Assembly (NCBI GenBank): GCA_910577835.1
Contig: CAJTOU010000002.1
Span: 94,269-158,268, forward strand
DNA: 64,000 bases
From: an uncultured Lachnospiraceae bacterium
GTDB lineage: Bacteria > Bacillota_A > Clostridia > Lachnospirales > Lachnospiraceae
Reading direction: 5' to 3'
The stretch's first letter is position 1. Each line of letters begins with the position of its first letter. Below are positions 34,817 to 42,970 of the stretch, piece by piece. A program made the translations under genes and the position numbers. The notes under the pieces were generated by a model. It had not been told where the DNA came from. It worked only from the letters and a program-made list of their open reading frames with translations, and made no database searches.

Positions 34817-35989
34817 ATGTATAGAGATAAAAAAAAGAAAAAAAACAGAAGAAATATTTTTTCTGTCACTGCGGCGATAGGATGTACTATTATTTTCGCA
34901 GGTGTGGGGATAAGAATATTCGGGACATCTGAAAAAGAAGCTGAAAAAAACAATAAATCTTTTTATGCTTTTGCAGAGCTGGATAAGCATATGGCAGAAT
35001 TTGAGGGAGAGAATAAAAAAGAGACAGAACAGGAAACTTTGGAAAGTAAAGAAAACAAGAAGGGGCAGGAAACATTTGAAGATAAGTCAGATAAAACAGT
35101 AGAGGTCAAACAGCAAACACCTGAAGATAAGTCAGATAAAACAGTACAGGATGCTTTGGAAAAAACAACAAAGGAAACCGAACAGCAGACTTTGGAGGAC
35201 AAAACAGAGGTGACCAAACAGGATATTTTGGAAAATAAAAGCAGGAATGAAAATCAGAAAACTTCTGAAGAAACAACAAAGGAGACCGAACAGCAGACGT
35301 CCAAGGAAAGAATCGATGAAACCGAACAAACAGCATCAGATATTCCTGAAAATGAGATAAATACAGTAAATCAGAATAGTATATCATTAGGTACGGATAA
35401 TATTTTTACGGAAGCGTCTGAGAGATATTTTGAAGATGCACTTTTTATCGGGGATTCACGCACTGTCGGTCTGGCAGAATATGGTAATTTAAAGGAAGCG
35501 GATTTTTTTGCAACAGTTGGGATGAGCGTATATAATCTTCCAAAACAGAAGACTGATGTTGCAGGGGAGAAAAATATAGATATAGAAACATTGCTGTCTA
35601 ATCATTCTTATGGTAAAATTTATTTTATGCTGGGGCTGAATGAACTGGGATATAACAGACAGAAAACAGTAGACAGATATCGGGCATGGCTGGAGTATAT
35701 CCGACAAATGCAGCCGCAGGCAATTATATTTATTGAAGCTAATCTGCATGTCACCGCCAAAAAGTCTGCGAGTGACGAGGAATGTAGAAATAAAGATATT
35801 GATGAATTTAATAATTACACAAAGGAATTGGCGGATAACAAAAGTATTTTTTATGTGAACGTAAATGAGCTGTTTGACGACGGGGAAGGGAATCTTAGAG
35901 CGGACCTTACCTATGACGGCGTTCACATTCTGGCAAAGTACTATGCAGACTGGGGCGAATGGCTCAGAAAAAAGGCGGTGATTCGCTGA
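34817..35989 (+). CDS. Membrane-anchored SGNH/GDSL-like acyltransferase partner
   Basis: 390 aa. A basic N-terminus and one membrane segment (about 14-36) are followed by a low-complexity linker (about 55-185) rich in Thr, Glu, Lys and Asp, with imperfect repeats such as EDKSDKTV and KETEQQT. The C-terminal SGNH domain has the nucleophile Ser214 in FIGDSRTVGL, Asn in LGLNELGYN, and the Asp367-x-x-His370 pair in YDGVHI. It would act outside, on the wall side of the membrane, with the MBOAT encoded 10 bases upstream. The linker probably spans the cell wall. The linker length may vary between strains because of its repeats. Confidence 0.85.
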   Translation: MYRDKKKKKNRRNIFSVTAAIGCTIIFAGVGIRIFGTSEKEAEKNNKSFYAFAELDKHMAEFEGENKKETEQETLESKENKKGQETFEDKSDKTVEVKQQTPEDKSDKTVQDALEKTTKETEQQTLEDKTEVTKQDILENKSRNENQKTSEETTKETEQQTSKERIDETEQTASDIPENEINTVNQNSISLGTDNIFTEASERYFEDALFIGDSRTVGLAEYGNLKEADFFATVGMSVYNLPKQKTDVAGEKNIDIETLLSNHSYGKIYFMLGLNELGYNRQKTVDRYRAWLEYIRQMQPQAIIFIEANLHVTAKKSASDEECRNKDIDEFNNYTKELADNKSIFYVNVNELFDDGEGNLRADLTYDGVHILAKYYADWGEWLRKKAVIR

Positions 35990-36022
35990 TTACCCGGCAC
36001 GGAATTTATAGGAGGAGAAAAA

Positions 36023-36517
36023 ATGCCGGACGAAGGAAGGGCAGCATGGTTTTGCCGGAAAGCAGGTGATTTAAAACAGGGAATGTATGTGCTGGCTGTA
36101 AGTATATTAAAAAATGAAGCAGATGTAGAGGATGCGATGCAAAATGCACTTATGCAGGCATATCAGCATCTTGATGAGCTTCGTATCTTTGATAAATTCA
36201 GGCCATGGCTTTTTAAGATTTTGACAAATGAATGTTATCATATTTTACGTGAGCGAAGATATGATGAGGATATTGATGAAATTACCATTACTTCCCCACG
36301 GCTCGATGCCGATTCGGAAACAAAGATGTTTCTATGGGAAACCATACAGTCTTTGCCGGAGGATTATCGGACAGTCATCGTATTATTTTATTATGAAGAT
36401 ATGCGTATTTCAGATATTGCACAGGTACTTGGCGCGTCAACGGATACGATAAAAAAGAGATTATCCCGTGCGAGGGAGAAGCTTCGGGGATTGCTTGATA
36501 AGGAGGATTTCGTATGA
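36023..36517 (+). CDS. ECF sigma factor, SigV-like position
   Basis: 164 aa. Region 2 is visible around ILKNEADVEDAMQNALMQAYQ (about 30-50) and region 4 with a helix-turn-helix around MRISDIAQVLGASTDTIKKRL (about 125-148). A GGAGGAG site precedes the ATG. Its stop overlaps the start of the anti-sigma gene by four bases (ATGA), the usual coupling for a sigma/anti-sigma pair. The pair resembles Bacillus sigV-rsiV. It follows the MBOAT and SGNH genes after 33 bases, so all four probably form one autoregulated operon. Confidence 0.9.
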   Translation: MPDEGRAAWFCRKAGDLKQGMYVLAVSILKNEADVEDAMQNALMQAYQHLDELRIFDKFRPWLFKILTNECYHILRERRYDEDIDEITITSPRLDADSETKMFLWETIQSLPEDYRTVIVLFYYEDMRISDIAQVLGASTDTIKKRLSRAREKLRGLLDKEDFV

Positions 36518-37335
36518 AAAGATTTGATAAAACACTGAAAAAGCAGTTAAAACAGGAAGTACCAAAAATACCTGCCAGGACGGAAATGTTTTTTGAGGAA
36601 ACATTAAATAAAATTGAAACAAAACAGATAAGAAGAAAGCCATGCTTTTCGGCATGTGTAATGCTGGTTTCTGTGGCAGCAGTTATTTTTCTTTTTTTGA
36701 ATTTTAAGACAGGCTTTTTAGATGAGGAAAAAAATGGAATAATAGAATCTGATGTCCATCATTCGCTGACTGTTGCGGAGAGTAGAAAAATTGTTGAAGA
36801 ACCGCAGATTGAAGAGATAGAGAGTATAAGGGTAAGAATGATTGATTATCGGAATCCTGAAATAAGGGAGTTTACAGATATGATTCTTACACAGTTTAAA
36901 AAGGACAGGAAGGAAAGTCAGAAAAACCCTGTTGCAGACTGTGAAGTGGTGGCTAATACAGAGAAGTGGTTTACGTTACAGTTGATTGTTCAGGAAGAAA
37001 AAGGGGATATTGCCTGCTATTATTATAATGTTGATAAAAAGTCCTGTCAGATAGTTGGACTGTCAGATTTATTTATCCATGAATTTGATTATGTAAATGT
37101 GTTCAGTGAAAAAATAAAGGAACAAATAAAGGAGGAAAGTAAGCCACAAAAAGAATATGGGACAGATTCTGGTATTGAGGGATATTTTTGTAAAATAGAT
37201 AAGAATCAGGAGTTTTATTTTAATCAGAAGGGAAATTTGGTGATTGTACTGGAAAAAGAAGATGCAGCATTGAAGGAAAAAGGAAATCTGAGATTTGTGA
37301 TAGAGAAAGAGGTGTTTGAAGCGGCATTAAAATAA
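36514..37335 (+). CDS. RsiV-like anti-sigma factor (DUF3298-type extracellular domain)
   Basis: 273 aa. A short cytoplasmic N-terminus (about 1-43) for sigma binding, one membrane segment (about 44-63), and an extracellular domain. The C-terminal part (DLFIHEFDYVNVFSEKI ... EFYFNQKGNLVIVLEKEDAA) matches the DUF3298 pattern of RsiV, which in Bacillus binds lysozyme and is then cleaved to free SigV. The N-terminal DUF4163-like part precedes it. Whether this protein senses lysozyme is inference from family and context. It overlaps the sigma gene by four bases. Confidence 0.82.
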   Translation: MKRFDKTLKKQLKQEVPKIPARTEMFFEETLNKIETKQIRRKPCFSACVMLVSVAAVIFLFLNFKTGFLDEEKNGIIESDVHHSLTVAESRKIVEEPQIEEIESIRVRMIDYRNPEIREFTDMILTQFKKDRKESQKNPVADCEVVANTEKWFTLQLIVQEEKGDIACYYYNVDKKSCQIVGLSDLFIHEFDYVNVFSEKIKEQIKEESKPQKEYGTDSGIEGYFCKIDKNQEFYFNQKGNLVIVLEKEDAALKEKGNLRFVIEKEVFEAALK

Positions 37336-37365
37336 TTGCCAGTACAGCGCAGATATAGAAAACAG

Positions 37366-37409
37366 GGCTGTTGCAAGAAGAAATAGAAAATTTCTGTTTT
37401 GCAACAGCC
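37366..37409. terminator. Bidirectional hairpin, second copy of the 21.5-kb element
   Basis: A 44-base palindrome GGCTGTTGCAAGAAGAAAT ... ATTTCTGTTTTGCAACAGCC between the convergent anti-sigma and binding-protein genes. Aligned to 21509-21550 it differs at three bases plus a two-base gap, including the loop. Confidence 0.75.
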
Positions 37410-37450
37410 CTTAATAAAAGGTTTATCTATATATGTGCAACAAATGATTT

Positions 37451-38419
37451 TTAATAAACTCTGCTGTCAATGATATCTGCTGCCGTCTCTGCCGGAAAGA
37501 CTTCTTCTTTTACATATTGTATCTTATCCACATTTTCACCTTTTTTCAGCTTTTGAATAAGCTCTGCTACCAGTGGTCCTTCAAGCGGATTGCACTCAAT
37601 ATCTACATGAATTTCTCCGTCTATCATTCTTTGAAATCCGCCCTTTGTGGCATCAAAGGCAATCACAATAATATCTCCATTTGGCCCAAAACTTAAATTA
37701 TTTTCCTTCATGGCGTCAATTGCGCCATATGCTTCATTGTCGTTTTGGCAAATCACTACATCAATATCGGGATACTGATTGATAAATGCTTTCATAACTG
37801 CATATCCGCCTTCCTCTGTAAAATCACCGGACTGTTCATCCAGCATATTCCAGTTAGGGTGAGAAGAAAGAGAAGCGTTAAATCCTTTTGTTCTGCCAGA
37901 CTGTGCGGAAGAACCCAGAGTTCCCTGGATTGTCACAATATTAATTATTTCAGAAGAACGGCCATTTGCTTCAAGATATCCGGAGAGCCAGTCTGCTGCA
38001 TCCAGTCCCTCTTTCACAAAGTCGGAGCCAACCCAGCAGGTATACAGACTTTCATCTGCCTTTGTGTTTCTGTCCACGATAATTACAGGAATATTTGCAT
38101 TTTTGGCATTTGTCAACACAGTATCATACCCATCTTCTACAATTGGGTCAAGAATAATATATTCCACGCCATTGTCAATAAATTCCTGAATTGCATTTAT
38201 CTGGGTTTTCTGGTCGTTGTTGCAGTCTACAAAATCCAGTTTGTATCCATTTGATTCAGAGAAGGTTTGTTTCATGGACTGTGTCTGTGCAAGTCTCCAG
38301 TCAGATTCGGCACCTACCTGTGCAAAGCCCACATGAATTAAATCAGAAGAAGCGTTATTTTTTTCAACAGTTTTCTTTGTAGTTTCTTTTTCCTTGTATA
38401 ATGTATTTAGGTTATTCAA
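37451..38419 (-). pseudogene. Sugar-binding protein, C-terminal part, cut off by IS110 insertion
   Basis: About 320 codons of a type I periplasmic sugar-binding protein (ribose/galactose type): IHVGFAQVGAESDWR, YIILDPIVEDGYD, VVICQNDNEAYGAIDAM, VIAFDATKGGFQRMIDGEI. It has no signal peptide. It starts at a TTG right at the IS boundary, without a ribosome site. The missing lipoprotein signal is encoded at 39979-40146 on the other side of the IS110 element. Removing 38411-39984 restores one open frame of about 373 codons. No ABC transporter genes are adjacent, whereas a chemoreceptor gene is directly upstream, so the intact protein was probably a chemotaxis ligand-binding lipoprotein. Confidence 0.85.
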
Positions 38420-38467
38420 TAGGGAAACCTATAAACCTATTCTTTATGTTTTCTATTTTTTCTTTAC

Positions 38468-38553
38468 ATCTCCTGTCTGATAGGAGATAATAGTTTTATT
38501 AGATTGAGAGGCTGACCGTTTTTTCCTTGGGCTTTCATACTCGTACTTGAAAG
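38468..38553 (+). ncRNA. Candidate bridge RNA region of the IS110 element
   Basis: The 5' non-coding end of IS110 elements encodes a bridge RNA that guides recombination. Here ATCTCCT/AGGAGAT (38468-38488, 7-base loop) and CTTTCA/TGAAAG (38532-38553) form hairpins in the expected place, followed by a smaller GGTC/GACC hairpin (38603-38614). The transcript limits cannot be read from sequence alone. The marked span covers only the two clearest hairpins. Confidence 0.4.
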
Positions 38554-38696
38554 ACTGGTCCCTCTCTCTGATAAGCTGTTTGCGTATGAGTTGGATGTTG
38601 ACGGTCCTTTGACCTTTCTCCGTATTTTGCACAAGGTAGTGACGTTTATCAGATGAGCGCTCTCACAATCTAAAATCTTTTTCAGAGGTGGTTTTT

Positions 38697-39875
38697 ATGT
38701 TTTTTATTGGCATTGATATTGGTAAAAATAATCATGTTGCTTCCATGATGGATGATTCCGGCAAGATTATATTCAAAGCTTTTTCTTTCCCGAATACTTC
38801 TGAGGGTGGACAGGCTCTCTTCACTAAAATTTCTTCCTATTCTTCTGATACCTCCTGCTTTGAAATTGGTATGGAAGCAACTGGCCATTACTGGCTTTCT
38901 GTTTATTCTTTCCTTTTTGAGAAAGGATTCCTTCTGCATGTCATAAATCCTATCCAGACTGATGGATGGCGCAGAGGTACCGAAATCCGTAAACGTAAAA
39001 ATGACATCATTGATTCTGTTCTGATTGCGGATTTAATCCGTTATGGACAGTTTGTGGAAACACGTCTTGCGGATGAGGATTTATTTTCTTTAAGAACACT
39101 TACCCGGTTCCGTACCTATCTCGTGGAATCAATCAGTGATTTAAAGAGGAAAGTCGTTTGTGTCCTTGACCAGGTTTTTCCTGAATATCAGGCTGTTTTT
39201 TCTGATATTTTTGGTAAAACTTCAAAAGAAATACTCCTGAAGTTTTCCTCGCCTCTTGATTTTGAATCTGTTTCCTCTGAAACACTGGCTGAACTCCTTG
39301 CACGCTTAAGCAGGCAGAAACTCGGCGCTGACAAAGCGGAACAATTGAAATCAGCAGCTTCCAGCTCCTTTGGGATTACCTTTGCCAAAAACAGCTTTGC
39401 TTTCCAGCTCAAAACATTAATTGAGCAGATTACCTTTATTGAAAAACAGGTGAAGGAAACTGAATCTGAAATTTCAAGGTTCATGGAAAAACTGAACTCA
39501 CCTGTTACTACAATCACTGGTATCGGCAGTGTTACAGGAGCTGCAATCATCAGTGAGATTGGTGATATTTCCAAGTTCGACAGTCCAAAAAAGCTGGTGG
39601 CTTTTGCAGGGATTGATGCTTCTGTCAGCCAGTCCGGTGAATTTGAAGCCACACATAATGTCATGAGCAAACGGGGTTCACCATATCTGCGCAAAGCTAT
39701 TTTCCAGGCGGCACTGGTTGCTGCTTTTAAAGACCCTGTACTTAGTGCTTATTATCAGAAAAAGAAAGCCGAAGGCAAACATCATTTAACCTGTATTGGT
39801 GCAGTTTCAAGAAAACTGTGCTATATCATCTATGCAGTTTTGAAAAATAACCAGCCTTACGTTCCAAAAGCGTAA
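38697..39875 (+). CDS. IS110-family transposase (DEDD + serine)
   Basis: 392 aa from the ATG at 38697, preceded by AGAGGTG. The N-terminal RuvC-like DEDD domain begins FFIGIDIGKNN (first Asp is residue 7), with DIIDSVLIADLIRYGQ around 110. A coiled middle leads to the C-terminal Tnp_20 domain: TTITGIGSVTGAAIISEIGDI, then LVAFAGIDASVSQSGEF with the probable catalytic Ser313, and SKRGSPYLRKAIFQAALVA. Full length with no stops or frameshifts, so the element may be active. Codon use (many CTT/TCC) is less AT-rich than its neighbours. Confidence 0.95.
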   Translation: MFFIGIDIGKNNHVASMMDDSGKIIFKAFSFPNTSEGGQALFTKISSYSSDTSCFEIGMEATGHYWLSVYSFLFEKGFLLHVINPIQTDGWRRGTEIRKRKNDIIDSVLIADLIRYGQFVETRLADEDLFSLRTLTRFRTYLVESISDLKRKVVCVLDQVFPEYQAVFSDIFGKTSKEILLKFSSPLDFESVSSETLAELLARLSRQKLGADKAEQLKSAASSSFGITFAKNSFAFQLKTLIEQITFIEKQVKETESEISRFMEKLNSPVTTITGIGSVTGAAIISEIGDISKFDSPKKLVAFAGIDASVSQSGEFEATHNVMSKRGSPYLRKAIFQAALVAAFKDPVLSAYYQKKKAEGKHHLTCIGAVSRKLCYIIYAVLKNNQPYVPKA

Positions 39876-39978
39876 AGCCTTGTTTTACTGATTTTGGTTT
39901 GCAGAAGTGCAGGCCTTATTGTCATGCAGTTTTTTATTTCTGAAATTTTTTAATTTTTTTTCAAAATCTACTTGACTT

Positions 39979-40146
39979 TTAATAGTTGGTCTTTTGTGGT
40001 GTTTTGGATGAATTTGCAGAAGAATTTCCATTTTCCCTTATTACTGCATCACCGTCGGGAGTCAGCACCATAACTTCTTCATTACCACAGCCTGTGGTGA
40101 TAAATACAAGACTGCACATAAGAGCCGTCAATAGTTTCTTTTTCAT
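39979..40146 (-). pseudogene. Sugar-binding lipoprotein, N-terminal part with signal peptide
   Basis: A 55-codon frame reading MKKKLLTALMCSLVFITTGC, i.e. a signal peptide with a lipobox-like TTGC, followed by a Ser/Asn/Lys linker and ending at a stop just inside the IS element. GGAGGA precedes the ATG. It starts 18 bases after the chemoreceptor gene on the same strand. Joined at codon 54 (AAC, 39985-39987) to codon 3 of the C-terminal part (38411-38413) it gives a continuous protein. Confidence 0.85.
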
Positions 40147-40163
40147 AGTAGTTATCCTCCATT

Positions 40164-41933
40164 TTAGATTATAAACTTCTTTACTTCTGTCTCTAAATTA
40201 TCTGTTGCTTTCAGATTTCCTTCTGCCTGTGTTTTATTTTCAAATAAATCGTCAGACAATTCAGTAATGTTGCCTGTAACACTTTCAATATTCTTTGTAC
40301 TTTCCTCTACTGCATGTAAAATTTCAGACATGGAATCTTTGATTTTGGATATTTCCTCCTGAAGACGTTGAGTCTTCTGCATACAGTCAGACATCATATG
40401 ATGGAAATTTTCCGCATCGTCACTGTACTGATTTCCGGTTTCTATTAATTGTCCATATCCGGCGATGGTCTGCTCATTCATAAAGGAAAGCATTTTTTCC
40501 GCTTCATCGGTCAGAGAAGCAACCGTAGATAATACAATTTCACTGATGGTTTGAATTTCCTGCGCGCTTTCTGTTGTATCTTTTGAGAGCTTGCCGATTT
40601 CACCTGCCACTACGGCAAAGCCCTTACCGGCGTCTCCGGCTTTGGCCGCCTCAATATTGGCATTCAGAGAAAGAAGCTCCGTTTGTGAGGAAATTTCAAG
40701 TATTTTCGAAGTAAGCTCTCCTATGGTTTCTACTTTTCTGGATTCTTCCAGTTTTTCTCTTAATGTCTTTTCTATCAGAGCAGCCTCTTTTTTTACAAGC
40801 TCCGTTTTTGTTAAAGTTTTTTCAACAAGAGAGGAAGCTTTTTTATCCACAGAAGACGCAAGACTGGTTCCCTGCTCTACACGGCGGTCCATCTCTGCCA
40901 CATAGTGATTCATTCGGCCCATGGAGCTGTCCATTTCTTGAACACTGGCCATTGTCTGCTCCATAGCAGCACTCATTTGAAGCATATTGTCGGAAATAAT
41001 ATTGATTTTCTGGCTGGAGTTTTCTGCATTTTTACTGCTGATATGTACGGAATTTTGAAGTTTTGCAGTGTTTTCTGAAATATTGGTAATTACAGTTCTT
41101 ATGTAATCCAACAGAGAATTGATATTTCCGGCAATTTCGCCGATTTCATCGGAAGATTTGACAGGTACTTTCTGAGTAAGGTCGCCATCAGTTTCCACAA
41201 TATCCCTGATTTTTTTATTGACATTTCGAACACCTGTAAGAATCCGGCGTATAATAAGAAGCATTAAAATAGAACAGATAATAACAATTACTGCGGCAAT
41301 CCATATCACCTGTTTTGTTGTAGCCGAAATGGATTTCTGAAGAGCTGCGGCATCATATTCAATAAACACTGCTCCGGTAATCTGTCCTGTTTTGGTAGAG
41401 ACAGGTGCCGCTGCAACGATGACTTTTTTATCTCCCTCAGTGCGGATAGATTTATAGGCAAATGGAATATCATTATTTATGGCAACTCTGGCACTTAAGG
41501 ATACAAATTCATCAACGGCTGCTCCGGTAGCCTGTCCGTCACTGCCATCTTTGTTGATATCAATCAGATAACAGAGTGAATTATTTTCGTTATAGCCAAT
41601 TGTATAGATACGGTTTACGCCTACACTGTCTACAATATTTGTGATAGAATCATATACAATCATATAGCTGGTAGAATCGGGTCCGTCTTTTGCGATGTTT
41701 TGCATGGTTTCGCCATTGATACGCGCCTCTGCCAGTGTAATAATAGACAGAGCGCCTTGTGCGCCGGTTTCGATACATTGGGCCTTGAATTCGCTTAAGG
41801 TAAGAGAGCTTAGAATGATTCCGATAATCATATTCATAATGATTACCGGAATCAGTATTTTAAATCGGATGCTTAGTTTCAGTGGTTTTGATACTTTTTT
41901 TCGAGATTCTGAAGTTTTTTTGGTCGATGTCAT
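40164..41933 (-). CDS. Methyl-accepting chemotaxis protein
   Basis: 589 aa. Membrane segment 1 (about 27-47), an extracellular sensor of about 160 residues (dCache/sCache-like, unassigned), membrane segment 2 (about 208-230), HAMP, then a cytoplasmic signalling domain with the conserved tip-side sequence LLSLNANIEAAKAGDAGKGFAVVAGEIGKL. It would pass ligand signals to CheA/CheW. No che genes are in the window. The next gene on the strand was a sugar-binding lipoprotein, now interrupted by IS110. Binding-protein-assisted sensing is inference. The promoter is at 41965. Confidence 0.93.
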   Translation of the reverse strand: MTSTKKTSESRKKVSKPLKLSIRFKILIPVIIMNMIIGIILSSLTLSEFKAQCIETGAQGALSIITLAEARINGETMQNIAKDGPDSTSYMIVYDSITNIVDSVGVNRIYTIGYNENNSLCYLIDINKDGSDGQATGAAVDEFVSLSARVAINNDIPFAYKSIRTEGDKKVIVAAAPVSTKTGQITGAVFIEYDAAALQKSISATTKQVIWIAAVIVIICSILMLLIIRRILTGVRNVNKKIRDIVETDGDLTQKVPVKSSDEIGEIAGNINSLLDYIRTVITNISENTAKLQNSVHISSKNAENSSQKINIISDNMLQMSAAMEQTMASVQEMDSSMGRMNHYVAEMDRRVEQGTSLASSVDKKASSLVEKTLTKTELVKKEAALIEKTLREKLEESRKVETIGELTSKILEISSQTELLSLNANIEAAKAGDAGKGFAVVAGEIGKLSKDTTESAQEIQTISEIVLSTVASLTDEAEKMLSFMNEQTIAGYGQLIETGNQYSDDAENFHHMMSDCMQKTQRLQEEISKIKDSMSEILHAVEESTKNIESVTGNITELSDDLFENKTQAEGNLKATDNLETEVKKFII

Positions 41934-41964
41934 CCTTTCAGTCCTTTCTTATATAGTTAGATAA

Positions 41965-41993
41965 ATTATATAATAATTTAAGAAGATAATCAA
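41965..41993 (-). promoter_or_regulatory. Promoter of the chemoreceptor/binding-protein operon
   Basis: Minus strand: TTGATT (41993-41988), 17-base spacer, TATAAT (41970-41965). This is a sigma-A type promoter rather than a flagellar one. Confidence 0.65.
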
Positions 41994-42023
41994 CTTTTTT
42001 GTGCAAATATTATAGTATGAATA

Positions 42024-42620
42024 TTATGATATATCCAGATTTTTTTTCAAGAGTGAAAACCAGTCATGAATATAATCTGCCCGTTTATTGTAGTGTTTCA
42101 AATAATATGCGTGTTCCCATACATCAAGATTTAAAACCGGATAAAAGCCAAATGGAATAGGAGTGTCCTGATTTTTTGTAGTAAAAATTGTCAGATTTCC
42201 ATAAGGGTCATAAACAAGCCATGCATATCCGGAGCCAAATACAGATAACGCTGCTGAGGTAAACTGTTTTTCAAATTCTTCAAAGCTGCCAAAGGTGTTT
42301 AAGATATTTCCAAGGAGTTGGTCGGGCTGGTCGATATGATTTAAAGTGGAAAAATAAAGAAGATGATTAAAAACACCACCGGCGTTATTTTTTACAGATT
42401 CCTGAATTTCTTTTGGGAGACAGTCAATGTGGAAAAGAAGCTGTTCCAGAGAAAGTGACTGATATTGAGGGTAGTTTTTCAGAGTGCTGTTCAGATTGTC
42501 AATATAGGTTTGGAGATGCCTGTCGTGATGAAGCATCATGGTTTTTTCGTCGATATATGGTTCCAGTGCATCATAAGGATAGGGAAGAGGAGGATTTACA
42601 AATGGGTAATGCTCGTTCAT
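42024..42620 (-). CDS. Iron/manganese superoxide dismutase
   Basis: 198 aa, normal family length. Metal ligands can be read as His in LHHDRHLQTYIDNLN, His in GGVFNHLLYF, and Asp and His in LNLDVWEHAYYL. The motif DVWEHAYYLKH is the family signature. It converts superoxide to peroxide and oxygen. The residue after the second ligand helix is Tyr (NHLLYF), where many relatives have Trp (NHxFFW). Fe or Mn cannot be told apart here. There is a CTTTCTTTTTAGT leader upstream but no convincing promoter. Confidence 0.93.
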   Translation of the reverse strand: MNEHYPFVNPPLPYPYDALEPYIDEKTMMLHHDRHLQTYIDNLNSTLKNYPQYQSLSLEQLLFHIDCLPKEIQESVKNNAGGVFNHLLYFSTLNHIDQPDQLLGNILNTFGSFEEFEKQFTSAALSVFGSGYAWLVYDPYGNLTIFTTKNQDTPIPFGFYPVLNLDVWEHAYYLKHYNKRADYIHDWFSLLKKNLDIS

Positions 42621-42970
42621 AGAAAAATCCTTTCTTTTTAGTATATGGGAAGATGAGGGATAGGTGACAAAGGGTGTTGACTTTTGATTTATGAAACAAT
42701 ATATGAAGTAATTGAGAATAGAGCATTGAAATTTCAGTGAATCTTTTTATCTGATGAATTTTTTGCTGCAATATTAATTCTTCGGTTATATATTTTGGAT
42801 ATTTAACTGCAAAATCAATCAGCAAAACTTCGGGTTCACAAATTGTTTTATCTGTGTTAAAATACATATAACATATATCACAGAGAGTTTGTGAAATAAT
42901 TTCTTGATAAGTTTTATCTCATAATATAACTATCTCAAATAAACAACTACCATTTAGTAAAGGATATATC
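42621..42970. other. 350-base gap between divergent sodA-like and uvrC genes
   Basis: No gene that I can support lies here. It holds the uvrC promoter (42835-42863) and the leader of the dismutase gene. A weak TTGTCA/TATACT pair on the minus strand (19-base spacing) could drive the dismutase. A minus-strand frame of 98 codons across 42571-42867 overlaps the dismutase start and has no ribosome site. Confidence 0.5.
42835..42863 (+). promoter_or_regulatory. uvrC promoter
   Basis: TTCACA (42835-42840), 17-base spacer, TAAAAT (42858-42863). Confidence 0.55.

Larger units (their letters stand above)
38411..39984 (+). mobile_element. IS110-family insertion sequence
   Basis: The element carries one DEDD transposase gene, about 286 bases of 5' non-coding sequence and about 109 bases of 3' non-coding sequence, with no long terminal inverted repeats, as in the IS110 group. 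I set the ends by the trinucleotide GTT (38411-38413 and 39985-39987): excising between them rejoins the interrupted lipoprotein gene exactly in frame. The shared pentamer AATAG near both ends (38418-38422, 39981-39985) offers an alternative boundary, but that one does not restore frame. Total length about 1,574 bases. Confidence 0.85.

Noticed and set aside
38411..39984. IS1111 subgroup assignment for the insertion sequence
   Set aside because: The non-coding part is longer upstream than downstream of the transposase, and no sub-terminal inverted repeats were seen, which fits the IS110 group better.
38418..39985. AATAG pentamer as the insertion target duplication
   Set aside because: Rejoining the gene at AATAG breaks the reading frame, while rejoining at GTT keeps it.
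42571..42867. 98-codon minus-strand frame upstream of the dismutase
   Set aside because: It overlaps the dismutase start in another frame and lacks a ribosome site and any recognisable motif.
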